NCBI RefSeq assembly: GCF_014653155.1 | Contig: NZ_BNAF01000018.1 | Coordinates: 18,054-82,053, forward strand | Reading direction: 5' to 3' | DNA from: Sphingobacterium griseoflavum | GTDB taxonomy: Bacteria > Bacteroidota > Bacteroidia > Sphingobacteriales > Sphingobacteriaceae | DNA length: 64,000 bases | Shown here: positions 33,083 to 42,221 of the stretch, piece by piece | How positions within the stretch are numbered: position 1 is the first letter of the stretch | How the letters are laid out: the number at the start of each line of letters is the position of its first letter | Program-made: the position numbers and the translations under genes | Notes under the pieces: generated by a model | What the model was told of the DNA's origin: nothing | The model's database searches: none | Seen by the model: only the letters and a program-made list of their open reading frames with translations

Positions 33083-34447
33083 CTAAATCTCGGAAATTGC
33101 GTTGATAATATCGTATTGCGTGATGATATTTATTTTTCCGGATGTATCCTCTACGAGTACCGCCTGGTTGTCCTTGTCAATTAAGGTAGAAATCTTATCA
33201 ATGGAAGTTTTTAGGTCAACGAAGGGAAAACTTTTGCTGGCGATGGTTTCCACGGGAGCGGATTTTAACGCTGCATTCTCTAACAATGCATTTAAGATAT
33301 CAGATTCTGTTACTTTGCTGATGACCATGCCCTGTTGCGTTATGGGGATTTGGGATATATTCAAGGTTTTCATCATGTTGAATGTCTCCATGATAGATTG
33401 TTGTACATCAGCTGTAACCGTTTCCTGCTTCCCGCGCTTGTTGAGGATCGTTTGGGCAGTCAGTTTTTTATCTTGGAGGAATCCCCGTTCCCGAAGCCAG
33501 TCTTCATTGTACATCTTCCCCATATAGCGCGAACCATGGTCATGGAATATAACCACCACCACGTCGTCCTTGGTTAAGGAATGACCCAATTGGAGTAATC
33601 CAGCTACAGCCGATCCAGCGGAATTGCCGGCAAAGATCCCCTCTTGCCGAGCAAGCTCGCGTGTCATGAGCGCGGCATCTTTATCCGTTACTTTTTCGAA
33701 TAGGTCGATTACCGAAAAATCAACATTTGCCGGTAGGAAATCTTCGCCAATCCCTTCGGTAATATAGGGATATATCTCATCCTTATCCAATATCCCTGTT
33801 TCTTTATATTTTTTAAATACAGAGCCGTAGGTGTCAATTCCCCATACCTTGATATGTGGATTTTTCTCGCGTAGATAACGCGCTGCACCCGATATTGTAC
33901 CGCCTGTGCCCACGCCTACGACCAAATGCGTAATTTTACCTGCTGTTTGCTCCCATATTTCGGGTCCTGTCTGCTCGTAGTGTGCCTGTGCATTCGAAGG
34001 ATTGTCATATTGATTTGCTTTCCATGCATTTGGCACCTCTTCTGCTAATCTGCTGGAAACAGCATAATAGGAGCGGGGATCATCTGGCGCAACATTGGTG
34101 GGACATACGATCACCTCAGCACCAAACGCACGCAATGCGTCGATTTTTTCTTTGGACTGTTTGTCCGTTGTAGTGAAAATACAGCGGTAGCCTTTCACGA
34201 CTGCAGCCATAGCCAAACCCATGCCGGTATTTCCGGATGTGCCCTCAATAATGGTTCCTCCAGGTTTGAGTAACCCCGATTTCTCCGCATCTTCGATCAT
34301 TTTGACCGCCATTCTATCCTTGATGGAATTTCCAGGGTTGGTCGTTTCTATCTTTGCAAGGATGGTACCTTGCAGATGCCTTGTTACTTTGTTTAGCTTA
34401 ACCAAAGGCGTATCGCCTATCGTTTCCAAAATGTTGTTGTACCACAT
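33083..34447 (-). CDS. PLP-dependent cystathionine beta-synthase-type enzyme with C-terminal CBS domains
   Basis: A fold-type II PLP enzyme of 454 aa. The catalytic domain (about 1-330) has the PLP lysine in NPGNSIKDR (Lys43), the substrate loop EGTSGNTGMGLA and the phosphate-binding GVGTGGTISG. Two CBS motifs follow (about 345-454). This layout is that of cystathionine beta-synthase, which condenses serine with homocysteine. Cysteine synthases with added CBS domains are the alternative, and the sequence alone does not settle it. The CBS pair probably senses an adenine nucleotide or SAM; an AMP nucleosidase gene lies 49 bp upstream on the same strand. Confidence 0.9.
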   Translation of the reverse strand: MWYNNILETIGDTPLVKLNKVTRHLQGTILAKIETTNPGNSIKDRMAVKMIEDAEKSGLLKPGGTIIEGTSGNTGMGLAMAAVVKGYRCIFTTTDKQSKEKIDALRAFGAEVIVCPTNVAPDDPRSYYAVSSRLAEEVPNAWKANQYDNPSNAQAHYEQTGPEIWEQTAGKITHLVVGVGTGGTISGAARYLREKNPHIKVWGIDTYGSVFKKYKETGILDKDEIYPYITEGIGEDFLPANVDFSVIDLFEKVTDKDAALMTRELARQEGIFAGNSAGSAVAGLLQLGHSLTKDDVVVVIFHDHGSRYMGKMYNEDWLRERGFLQDKKLTAQTILNKRGKQETVTADVQQSIMETFNMMKTLNISQIPITQQGMVISKVTESDILNALLENAALKSAPVETIASKSFPFVDLKTSIDKISTLIDKDNQAVLVEDTSGKINIITQYDIINAISEI

Positions 34448-34496
34448 ACCATGAAAGAAGGTTGCATCATGACAAACGCAACACGCTGTTTTCTTG

Positions 34497-35312
34497 TTAA
34501 AATTTAAGATGTTTTACCGTCAACCCATTATTAATGAGTTGTTTGAGCGCATCGATACCGATGTTGAGGTGTGTTTCTACATATTTTGCAGTAACTGCCA
34601 GATCACTCTCCGAAGTTTTTACGCCCTCCGGCACCATGGGTTGATCAGATACCAGTAGTAACGCACCGGTGGGTATTTTGTTTGCAAAGCCCACGCTAAA
34701 GATCGTTGCGGTTTCCATATCCACCGCCATTGCGCGTATAGACTTTAAGTATTTTTTAAAAGCTTTGTCGTGTTCCCAAACGCGTCTATTGGTGGTATAT
34801 ACCGTTCCTGTCCAATAATCCCTTGAATAATCACGTATCGTTGTTGAAATTGCCTTCTGTAAAGCAAAGGACGGTAAAGAGGGGACTTCTTGAGGAAAAT
34901 AATCGTTTGATGTCCCTTCTCCACGGATGGCTGCAATGGGGAGAATCAGTTCGCCAACAGGAATCTTTTTTTTCAGTCCGCCGGTTTTCCCTAAAAACAG
35001 AACAGCCTCTGGATTGATTGCCGAAAGGAGATCCATGACGGTTGCCGCCATCGGGCTGCCCATGCCAAAGTTGATTATGGTTATACCACCAGCCGTACAG
35101 GCCTGCATGGCTTTATCCTCGCCATAAATTGGGGCATGCTCATTCATTTCAGAAAACATCTTGACATACTTTGAGAAGTTGGTGAGCAAGATATAGGGTT
35201 CGAATTCTTCCAGCGGGCATCCCGTATAGCGGGGTAGCCAATTGTTCACAATGTCCTTTTTAGACTTTAACCCCGGTGTAATGGGAGTTTCTACAGTTTT
35301 CTTTTTTGTCAT
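34497..35312 (-). CDS. amn: AMP nucleosidase (short form)
   Basis: Hydrolyses AMP to adenine and ribose 5-phosphate, helping set adenylate levels. At 271 aa it is the short Bacteroidetes form and lacks the N-terminal regulatory domain of the E. coli enzyme. The nucleoside-phosphorylase fold shows NFGMGSPMAATVMDLL, LFLGKTGGLKKKIPVGELI, the substrate residues in MAVDMETATIFSVG and the catalytic LLLVSDQPMVPEG. It precedes the CBS-domain enzyme (49 bp) and follows clpX after a terminator, so it probably heads its own unit. Confidence 0.92.
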   Translation of the reverse strand: MTKKKTVETPITPGLKSKKDIVNNWLPRYTGCPLEEFEPYILLTNFSKYVKMFSEMNEHAPIYGEDKAMQACTAGGITIINFGMGSPMAATVMDLLSAINPEAVLFLGKTGGLKKKIPVGELILPIAAIRGEGTSNDYFPQEVPSLPSFALQKAISTTIRDYSRDYWTGTVYTTNRRVWEHDKAFKKYLKSIRAMAVDMETATIFSVGFANKIPTGALLLVSDQPMVPEGVKTSESDLAVTAKYVETHLNIGIDALKQLINNGLTVKHLKF

Positions 35313-35374
35313 ACAGACTTGTTTATGTTAAACCTTCGGAATAGCCCAAGCGCGTATTCCATTTGCTACGATAC

Positions 35375-35402
35375 AAAAAATCCCTCAGCGCGCTGAGGGA
35401 TT
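35375..35402 (-). terminator. Terminator of clpX
   Basis: A perfect inverted repeat AATCCCTCAGCG/CGCTGAGGGATT (35379-35402), followed on the minus strand by a T run (35375-35380). Confidence 0.88.
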
Positions 35403-35405
35403 GTA

Positions 35406-36656
35406 CTAAGCTACTTGGAGCTTCTTAATATCTGATTTTGCGAACTTCTTCTTGGCATATTCCAAATTAATATGCAGTACTTTATCACCGTCCTCATCCT
35501 TCGTCGTCGGTATCTCGAACATGGCATCCAACATAATGGCCTCACAAATACTGCGCAAGCCACGGGCACCTAATTTAAATTCCCAAGCTTTGTCTACGAT
35601 AAATCCGTATACATCCTTGTCGAAAACAAGTTCGACACCTTCATACTGAAACAACTTCATATATTGTTTAACCAAAGCGTTCTTTGGTTCTGTCAATATG
35701 TTCAGCAATGTGCCTTTATCCAAAGGATTTAAATAGGTAAGTACGGGTAAACGACCAATCAATTCGGGGATAAGGCCGAAGTTCTTAAGGTCTTGCGGCG
35801 TGATGTACTTATACAGATTGGTTAAATCGATTTCCTCATCATCTTCCTTCATTTTATATCCTACCGTTTGCGTGCGCAAGCGATTCGCGATCTTTTTCTG
35901 TATGCCGTCAAAAGCGCCACCACATATAAATAGAATATTGCTGGTGTTTACGGATATCATCTTTTGGTCCGGATGTTTACGTCCTCCCTGTGGCGGCACA
36001 TTTACATTGGTTCCTTCCAAGATCTTTAGCAGCGCCTGTTGCACCCCTTCGCCTGATACATCGCGTGTTATGGAAGGATTATCGCTCTTGCGTGCAATCT
36101 TGTCAATTTCGTCGATATATATGATCCCACGTTCAGCTGCTGCAACATCATAGTCGGCAGCCTGTAGTAGGCGGGTAAGAATACTCTCCACATCTTCACC
36201 AACGTATCCCGCCTCCGTTAGCACCGTGGCGTCGACAATACAAAAAGGGACATTAAGGATCTTCGCTACCGTTTTCGCCAGTAAGGTCTTGCCCGTACCG
36301 GTTTCACCAACGATAATTAAATTTGATTTTTCAATCTCGATTTCATCTTTGTCGACTTTTTGGTTCAACCGTTTATAGTGGTTGTATACAGACACCGATA
36401 TGACCTTCTTTGCGTCATCCTGACCGATAACGTATTGGTCTAGATGCTGCTTGATCTCCATCGGACGCACAAGTTTCAACGTAGTTTGTAGTGACTTGCT
36501 TTTGCGTTGTTTCAGCTCCTCTGCTAAAATCTCACCGGCTTGCGTCACACATCGGTCGCAAATATGAGCCCCATCGCCCGCGATAAGCATCTGCGCATCA
36601 TTCTTACTGATGCCGCAGAATGAGCAACGGATGTCTCTGTTATTAATCTTACTCAT
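35406..36656 (-). CDS. clpX: ATP-dependent Clp protease ATP-binding subunit ClpX
   Basis: A hexameric AAA+ unfoldase, 416 aa, that delivers substrates to ClpP. The N-terminal zinc domain has CSFCGISK and HICDRC (four Cys). Walker A is GETGTGKT, Walker B is IIYIDEIDK, and the ClpP-contact loop region holds LIGRLPVLTYL. The sensor-2 segment GARGLRSICE is near the C-terminus. It starts 11 bp after the clpP stop on the same strand, the classic clpP-clpX operon order, with a strong terminator after it. Confidence 0.98.
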   Translation of the reverse strand: MSKINNRDIRCSFCGISKNDAQMLIAGDGAHICDRCVTQAGEILAEELKQRKSKSLQTTLKLVRPMEIKQHLDQYVIGQDDAKKVISVSVYNHYKRLNQKVDKDEIEIEKSNLIIVGETGTGKTLLAKTVAKILNVPFCIVDATVLTEAGYVGEDVESILTRLLQAADYDVAAAERGIIYIDEIDKIARKSDNPSITRDVSGEGVQQALLKILEGTNVNVPPQGGRKHPDQKMISVNTSNILFICGGAFDGIQKKIANRLRTQTVGYKMKEDDEEIDLTNLYKYITPQDLKNFGLIPELIGRLPVLTYLNPLDKGTLLNILTEPKNALVKQYMKLFQYEGVELVFDKDVYGFIVDKAWEFKLGARGLRSICEAIMLDAMFEIPTTKDEDGDKVLHINLEYAKKKFAKSDIKKLQVA

Positions 36657-36667
36657 TGATTAATTTG

Positions 36668-37366
36668 TTATTTTACATCTTTTTTCGGCAATAATACCTC
36701 ATCAATCATACCAAACTCTTTTGCTTCAGCCGCTTTCATCCAATAATCTCGATCGGATGACTTTTCTACCCACTCGTACGACTGTCCGGAGTGTGCGGAA
36801 ATGATGCTATATAATTCCTCTTTTAGTTTCAGCATCTCTCTCAAGTTGATCTCCATATCGGACGCTACACCCTGTGCACCGCCGGAAGGTTGGTGGATCA
36901 TGACGCGAGAATGTCTTAACGCCGCGCGTTTCCCTTTCGCTCCGGCAACTAAAAGGACAGCACCCATTGAAGCAGCCATCCCCGTACAGATCGTTGCCAC
37001 ATCCGGTGATATGTACTGCATCGTGTCATAGATACCCAAACCGGCGTAAACACTTCCTCCTGGCGAATTTATGTAAATCTGTATATCGCGTTGCGCGTCC
37101 GTGGATTGCAAAAAAAGAAGCTGCGCCTGCACAATGTTTGCAACTTGATCATTGATGCCGTCACCCAAGAAAATGATACGATCCATCATCAACCGCGAAA
37201 AAACGTCCATTTGCGCCACATTCATTTGGCGCTCTTCGATAATGTAGGGCGTCAGGTTTGTTGGCATATTTCGTTGAACACGGGAAATATAACTATCTAC
37301 GTGCTGGCTGCCAATACGGTGATGTTGAATGGCATATTTTCTGAATTCGTTTTTATCTATGTTCAT
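36668..37366 (-). CDS. clpP: ATP-dependent Clp protease proteolytic subunit
   Basis: The serine peptidase barrel that degrades proteins fed by ClpX or ClpC (clpC is at 51870 in this window). Length is 232 aa, with an N-terminal extension of about 40 residues, probably including a propeptide. The triad is Ser133 (GMAASMGA), His158 (VMIHQPSGG) and Asp207 (SDRDYWM). The oxyanion strand INSPGGSVYAG is intact. No trigger factor gene lies upstream; the neighbour is the nuclease-like gene at 37424. Confidence 0.97.
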   Translation of the reverse strand: MNIDKNEFRKYAIQHHRIGSQHVDSYISRVQRNMPTNLTPYIIEERQMNVAQMDVFSRLMMDRIIFLGDGINDQVANIVQAQLLFLQSTDAQRDIQIYINSPGGSVYAGLGIYDTMQYISPDVATICTGMAASMGAVLLVAGAKGKRAALRHSRVMIHQPSGGAQGVASDMEINLREMLKLKEELYSIISAHSGQSYEWVEKSSDRDYWMKAAEAKEFGMIDEVLLPKKDVK

Positions 37367-37423
37367 CGCTGTTGTTTTTCAGTTTTCTAAAAGACTAATA
37401 TAAAATTATAATTTCAATCTAAC

Positions 37424-37891
37424 CTACAAATTAACTGCCGAATTGTAATTTGGCAGTTCCTTTAAAAAATAAAAGCTGCTTTTTACAAAGTCGATTTTGC
37501 AGTAATAGTGCTCCATACCGTTACTAACCAAAAGCAATGGTATTTTGTGGATACTATTGTAGTTCGCGATTTGATGGAAAACACTTTCGGTAATTTTGAC
37601 AGTTGGTGCCTTGAACTCTGCCAAAAGTATCTTTTCCCCTCCGTTGTTGTAAATCAATAAGTCGCTACGCTTCCTTAAGGTGTTTAATTTCAACCCTCCT
37701 TCGATTTGCATCAATGCTTTCGGATATTGTTTATGGGTGTGCAGGTAATGCACCCAATGCTGCCTCACCCACTCTTCTGGTGTCAGTACCAAGTCTTTCT
37801 TTCTCAATTCGTCGAAAATAAAGAGCTTGTCTGCTTTTTGGGTAATTTTCGTTAGATAGGGGGGTAAGTTTAACGGAAATGGCTCAAACAT
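37424..37891 (-). CDS. HsdR N-terminal-type (PD-(D/E)XK nuclease-like) domain protein
   Basis: A stand-alone 155-aa protein resembling the N-terminal nuclease domain of type I restriction HsdR subunits. The PD-(D/E)XK core is visible as RSDLLIYNN (Asp77), then ILLAEFKAP (Glu92, Lys94). No helicase, HsdM or HsdS is present, so this is not a restriction system. Such solitary proteins sit next to holA in many Bacteroidetes, and their role is unknown. An ATG 11 codons upstream (37924) would overlap the spacer toward holA; the start at 37891 is preferred because MFEPFPLNLPPYLTK fits relatives. It may act in DNA repair, which is speculation. Confidence 0.78.
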   Translation of the reverse strand: MFEPFPLNLPPYLTKITQKADKLFIFDELRKKDLVLTPEEWVRQHWVHYLHTHKQYPKALMQIEGGLKLNTLRKRSDLLIYNNGGEKILLAEFKAPTVKITESVFHQIANYNSIHKIPLLLVSNGMEHYYCKIDFVKSSFYFLKELPNYNSAVNL

Positions 37892-37974
37892 GTACAAAAA
37901 TACGATAATTAGGTGTGCTAACAAAATTTGTTCATCCGTGTAAGTACAACGGAAAAATTGTACTTTCGTATGCT

Positions 37975-38985
37975 ATGAATGTGAGTACGATCCTTGCCGA
38001 TATCAAGAAAAGAAAATTCAGTCCCGTGTACCTATTGCATGGCGACGAATCCTACTACATCGATCTGATTAGTACTGCCCTTGAGCAACAGGTATTAACC
38101 GAAGCACAAAAAGGGTTTGACCAAACCGTTCTTTACGGTAAGGATAGCAGTATTGTAAATATTGTGAGCGCGGCTAAACGTTATCCTATGATGAGCGATC
38201 ATCAGCTAATCCTGATCAAGGAGGCACAGGATTTGAAGTGGAAGTCGGAGGAAGAATTGTTATTGAGGTATTTGGAAAACATCACCCCGAGCACTATTCT
38301 GGTCGTCGCTTATAAGTATGGTAAGTTTGATAAACGGAAGAAAATATACAAAGCCTTTGAAAAGGTGGGGACGGTCGTTGAATCTGCCAAGTTGTATGAA
38401 AATAAGGTGGGTGAATGGATTATGGATCAGTTTCGCGCGGCGCATCGAAGTATACATCCACAGGCTGCAGCGATGATGGGGGATTATTTGGGGACAGATC
38501 TTGCGAAAGTAGCCAATGAGATTGACAAGCTGCTGCTGAACGTGCCCAAAGAAGAGGAGATCCAAGCTATTCACATTGAGCAAAACATTGGAATAAGCAA
38601 GGATTTTAATGTGTTTGAACTCCAATCAGCTTTGGCCAAACGCAATGCCTTGAAAGCGATACAGATCGTCGACTATTTTGTTGCCAACCCCAAGTCCAAT
38701 CCTTTACCTATGGTGATCGGAAATTTGGGTACCTATTTTACAAAGATCCTGAAGTATCATTATCTGCCCGACAAAGCGCCACAGGTTGCGGCCAAGCAGC
38801 TCGGGGTGCACACGTTCTTTTTAAAGGAATATGAAGCGGCGGCTCGAAACTTCAATCGGAAAAAGACGTTTGATATCATCCATCATTTAAGCGCGTATGA
38901 TTTAAAAACCAAAGGGATGGATATTGGGCCGTATACGGACAGCGCCGATATCCTCCGCGAACTGGTTTATAAAATTCTTAACTAA
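37975..38985 (+). CDS. holA: DNA polymerase III subunit delta
   Basis: The clamp-loader subunit that opens the sliding clamp, 336 aa. The N-terminus SPVYLLHGDESYYIDLI is typical. The central AAA-like domain has LILIKEAQDLKW, and the C-terminal collar includes KDFNVFELQSALAKRNALKA and IVDYFVANPKSNPLPMVIG. The ATG at 37975 is preferred to the frame opening at 37915, whose extra 20 residues have no family support. The stop codon overlaps that of the convergent AI-2E exporter gene (shared CTAA). Confidence 0.93.
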   Translation: MNVSTILADIKKRKFSPVYLLHGDESYYIDLISTALEQQVLTEAQKGFDQTVLYGKDSSIVNIVSAAKRYPMMSDHQLILIKEAQDLKWKSEEELLLRYLENITPSTILVVAYKYGKFDKRKKIYKAFEKVGTVVESAKLYENKVGEWIMDQFRAAHRSIHPQAAAMMGDYLGTDLAKVANEIDKLLLNVPKEEEIQAIHIEQNIGISKDFNVFELQSALAKRNALKAIQIVDYFVANPKSNPLPMVIGNLGTYFTKILKYHYLPDKAPQVAAKQLGVHTFFLKEYEAAARNFNRKKTFDIIHHLSAYDLKTKGMDIGPYTDSADILRELVYKILN

Positions 38986-40268
38986 TTATTGTCTCTATTT
39001 TTCTTAGGTACATCTTGCTGCGGTAGGTTTTCATAGGGGTTGTTCTCCGCCTCATGAATCTCCTTATAGCGCACAGTTGTTGTCGGTGCAGGCTCATCGT
39101 TATCGATTTCAATATCGATCTTCACTTTCTTCTCCATTTTTGGCTTTCGGACAATGCCCCATTTGATCAGTAGCTCTTGTGTTGCATTAATCTTCAGGTG
39201 CTCTTTTTCCGGCTCACCAATCAAAAAGCCAAAAGCCTGCATAGAAGGGATAGCGTCAAATATGACCTTGATGGTAGCCGTAAGTGGTAGCGCTAGAATT
39301 AATCCAGGTAATCCAAAAAGCATACCCCCCAATAAAATTGCTATAATGGCCATTAATGGGTTTATGCTCACTTTGCTGCCCACAATGTTCGGTGTAATGA
39401 TATTTCCCTCCAAAAATTGAACAACCTGAAACCAAGCAATTACCCCTACGGCATACCAAGCACTGTCCTTGACAGCCAATGCAAATAAAGCAGGGAGAAT
39501 CGAGCCTATGGCAATTCCGATATAAGGGAGTAACATAAGAAGCGATGCCAATGTTCCAAAGAACCATGCATAGTCTATACCCATAATCATCAACCCGATG
39601 GTATTTAAAATGGCGACGATTCCCATTACAGTGACCAATCCCAATAAGTAGCTCTGTACGACTGTATAAATTTTATTTAATGTTTCATGTACCTTCGATT
39701 GGGGTGTGCTTTTAAAAGCTTTGAAGAAGAACTCCCGAAAGAAGTCGCGATAGTAGAGCAGGAAAAAGCTAAATAGAGGAACTAAAACAGTTCCGGCAAG
39801 TATATTTCCTATGGATCCGAACGTGGCGGAGGCCATGGCCCCTGCATTGGATAGCATCTTATTTCCTTGGTCGCGCAATTGATCCATCATAGTGTTGCGC
39901 TGCACGTTAAATGTTGTTTCCACCCAGCGTTGGGCGCGATCCAGTACAGACATTACTTTATTTGTTATCGCGGTGGCATCCTTTCCAATGATGATACTTT
40001 GGTGTACAATAAACCATCCAATGAAATAGAGGACAGCTATGGCCACGATGACGGATAAGATGGCTGCTGTCGCTTTTCCTAGACGAATTCGCTCGAACAG
40101 ACGTGCCAATGGATAAAGGGAGATGGCAATCAGTATGGAAAAGAGCAGCGGAATAAGTACGGTCTCTGTCGCATACATGAATCCCAACAGTAGCGCCATG
40201 GCGAAAAGGCTTGCTGCCAAATCAATCGCATAAGGGATTTTTTTTGAGTCATTCTTCATGAAAAACAT
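38982..40268 (-). CDS. AI-2E family (PerM-like) membrane transporter
   Basis: An inner-membrane protein of 428 aa with about eight transmembrane segments in the AI-2E/PerM arrangement: two N-terminal pairs (about 12-90), an extended soluble region (about 100-150), then several helices to about 340, including the family's ILGGMLFGLPGLILALPLTATIK region near the C-terminal end of the membrane part. The cytoplasmic tail (about 360-428) is charged. Family members are linked to efflux of AI-2 or other small solutes or to Na+/H+ exchange; the substrate is not known. A second ATG lies three codons in (40259). Confidence 0.88.
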   Translation of the reverse strand: MFFMKNDSKKIPYAIDLAASLFAMALLLGFMYATETVLIPLLFSILIAISLYPLARLFERIRLGKATAAILSVIVAIAVLYFIGWFIVHQSIIIGKDATAITNKVMSVLDRAQRWVETTFNVQRNTMMDQLRDQGNKMLSNAGAMASATFGSIGNILAGTVLVPLFSFFLLYYRDFFREFFFKAFKSTPQSKVHETLNKIYTVVQSYLLGLVTVMGIVAILNTIGLMIMGIDYAWFFGTLASLLMLLPYIGIAIGSILPALFALAVKDSAWYAVGVIAWFQVVQFLEGNIITPNIVGSKVSINPLMAIIAILLGGMLFGLPGLILALPLTATIKVIFDAIPSMQAFGFLIGEPEKEHLKINATQELLIKWGIVRKPKMEKKVKIDIEIDNDEPAPTTTVRYKEIHEAENNPYENLPQQDVPKKNRDNN

Positions 40269-40284
40269 TTTTGTTGAACAACAG

Positions 40285-41457
40285 TTAAGTAGCAGTTTTG
40301 TTTTTCCAATTCCAAAAGATAATATAGAAGAAGGCGGATAGGATAATGAGGCTATTGACTATAAAAATGGATGGGATGCGGCTTAAATGATCGGCATACA
40401 CGTAGCCGGCTAACAGGGCGCCGCCACCGATTCCTATTTCCAGGGCGATATACATGGTGGCCATCGCTTTACCGCGATGCTGCGGCAGGCTTAGGTCTAT
40501 GGTCCATGCGTTGACTGCCGGCGACAACACACCGGTGCCTATACCATAAATTATTGCGCCCAAGATCAGGCCTTCTACGGATTCTCCTAAACCAATTATT
40601 AGCACAGCCAGCGCAACGATAAAGACGCCAACGACCATCACTTTTATTCGGCCATATCGATCGGCTACTTTTCCGGAAACAAAACGAATCATGATGGAAG
40701 ACAGTGTGTAGGCTGTGAAAAACAACCCCTTGTTGCCTATCCCCAAATGTTCACTCCAGTCGGGGATCAACGTCAATATAACACCATAGCCCGTATAGGA
40801 TAACAAGGTAACGATTGCTGCGGGGAGGACACGAAATTCCAGTACCTCGTCGCGTCTGATTTGAAGCATGGCCAGCGAAAAAGACTCCTTGCGCGGCAAT
40901 GTCTCGCGCATATTAAGAACAATGACGATAGAAAGTACCGCGAATAGTGAAGAGCTGTAGAACATAGGATTTATCCCATAGTTCTGCGCTATGTAGCTAC
41001 CAATTGCTGGGCCTATTGCCCCACCGATGCTGAAACATAGCCCGTGCATACCCAAGGCTTCGCCCCAACGATTTTGCGGGATTATGTCCGCCACATAAGC
41101 GGAAGTAGCCGTGGGTTTGAAGCCGGTCGAAAAGCCATGTACGAGGCGTAAGAGAAAGAAGAAGGCCACAGAGCTGACGACGGGATACAGGAAGCCGCAA
41201 ATAAAACACACCACCGACCCTACAGCCATAACCGGGACCCGGCCCCAGCGGTCTGTGAGCTTGCCACTGAAGGGTCTGGAGATCCCGGCGGTCAACGTGA
41301 ATAGAGCAATGATAAGCCCTTTGTGTTCGCCGCCACCCATCTTGCTCAAATGATTTGGTAGTTCGGGGATGATCATATTAAAGCTCGCCGAAAAGAGAAG
41401 CGAGCTTAAGCACAGCAGGGCAAATGGTACCGTGTAAATCGATGTCGGATGGCCCAC
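40285..41457 (-). CDS. Major facilitator superfamily transporter
   Basis: A 12-helix drug/metabolite exporter-like MFS protein of about 390 aa. The MFS signature between helices 2 and 3 is GKLTDRWGRVPVM, and its repeat in the second half is GKVADRYGRIKVM. LVHGFSTGFKPTATSAYVAD matches helix 4 and its loop. The start is uncertain. The GTG at 41457 lies three bases after the stop of the upstream RNA methyltransferase gene and behind AAAGGGAG; a TTG at 41499 inside that gene is the alternative. The tight spacing suggests translational coupling. The substrate is unknown. Confidence 0.88.
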   Translation of the reverse strand: MGHPTSIYTVPFALLCLSSLLFSASFNMIIPELPNHLSKMGGGEHKGLIIALFTLTAGISRPFSGKLTDRWGRVPVMAVGSVVCFICGFLYPVVSSVAFFFLLRLVHGFSTGFKPTATSAYVADIIPQNRWGEALGMHGLCFSIGGAIGPAIGSYIAQNYGINPMFYSSSLFAVLSIVIVLNMRETLPRKESFSLAMLQIRRDEVLEFRVLPAAIVTLLSYTGYGVILTLIPDWSEHLGIGNKGLFFTAYTLSSIMIRFVSGKVADRYGRIKVMVVGVFIVALAVLIIGLGESVEGLILGAIIYGIGTGVLSPAVNAWTIDLSLPQHRGKAMATMYIALEIGIGGGALLAGYVYADHLSRIPSIFIVNSLIILSAFFYIIFWNWKNKTAT

Positions 41458-41459
41458 TG

Positions 41460-42215
41460 CTATGCTCCCTTTAACTGCTGTCGAGCCAGTTCCGCGCAAA
41501 AAATAGTGGCCGCTACAGCCACATTCAGCGATTCGGCTTGGCCGATACGCGGAATTGTTACGGCGTGATCGATCTGACGGATCAAGGATTCGCGGATGCC
41601 GTTTCCTTCGTTTCCCATGATAATCAGCCCAGATGATCCAAAATCGGTGTCGTAAATAGATGTTCCATCAAGCAACGCACCAAAAGTCGGCATTCCGGTA
41701 TCTCTTATGAATGTTGGGAGATCCGTATAGGTAACCGTGACACGCGATAGTGACCCCATGCTAGCTTGTACGACCTTCGGATTGTATGCGTCAGCCGTAC
41801 CCAGCGAGCAGATGATATGTTTTATCCCGAACCATTCGGCGGTGCGAATGATCGTTCCCAGATTCCCCGGATCTTGAATGTCATCAAGCAATAGACTGTG
41901 TTGGTGCTGAATACGATTCAAGTCCAGCACGTGTTCGTCGGGCAGATGAAACAAAGCGACAACACCTTGTGGGTTGTTCAATAGCGATATTTTCTGTAAT
42001 TCCTTGGCGCTAACTGTCACACATTTTATTTTCTGCGGTAAATTGTCCATTTTTGCCTCAGCTTCCGCAGTGGCATAGAGGCTATGGATCTTGTAACTGG
42101 ATGATATAAATTCCAATACAGACTTCAGGCCTTCCACCAAAAAAAGACCATGTTGTTTGCGAAATTTTTTGTGCTGCAATGACGTTGTTAAACTAATTTG
42201 CGCTTTTGATAACAT
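41460..42215 (-). CDS. TrmH/SpoU-family RNA 2'-O-methyltransferase
   Basis: A SAM-dependent RNA ribose methyltransferase of the SPOUT knot class, 251 aa. The N-terminal substrate-binding domain (LTTSLQHKKFRKQHGLFLVEG) is followed by the three SpoU motifs: DIQDPGNLGTIIRTAEWFG, IIMGNEGNGI and IPRIGQAESLNVAVAATIF. The target (rRNA or tRNA) is not decided by the sequence. It is divergent from the TamL-like gene with only six bases between the two start codons, so each promoter must lie in or beyond the other gene. Confidence 0.94.
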   Translation of the reverse strand: MLSKAQISLTTSLQHKKFRKQHGLFLVEGLKSVLEFISSSYKIHSLYATAEAEAKMDNLPQKIKCVTVSAKELQKISLLNNPQGVVALFHLPDEHVLDLNRIQHQHSLLLDDIQDPGNLGTIIRTAEWFGIKHIICSLGTADAYNPKVVQASMGSLSRVTVTYTDLPTFIRDTGMPTFGALLDGTSIYDTDFGSSGLIIMGNEGNGIRESLIRQIDHAVTIPRIGQAESLNVAVAATIFCAELARQQLKGA

Positions 42216-42221
42216 TGCTTG

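Noticed and set aside
37424..37891. Type I restriction-modification system
   Set aside because: Only an HsdR N-terminal-like domain is present; no helicase, methyltransferase or specificity subunit lies nearby.
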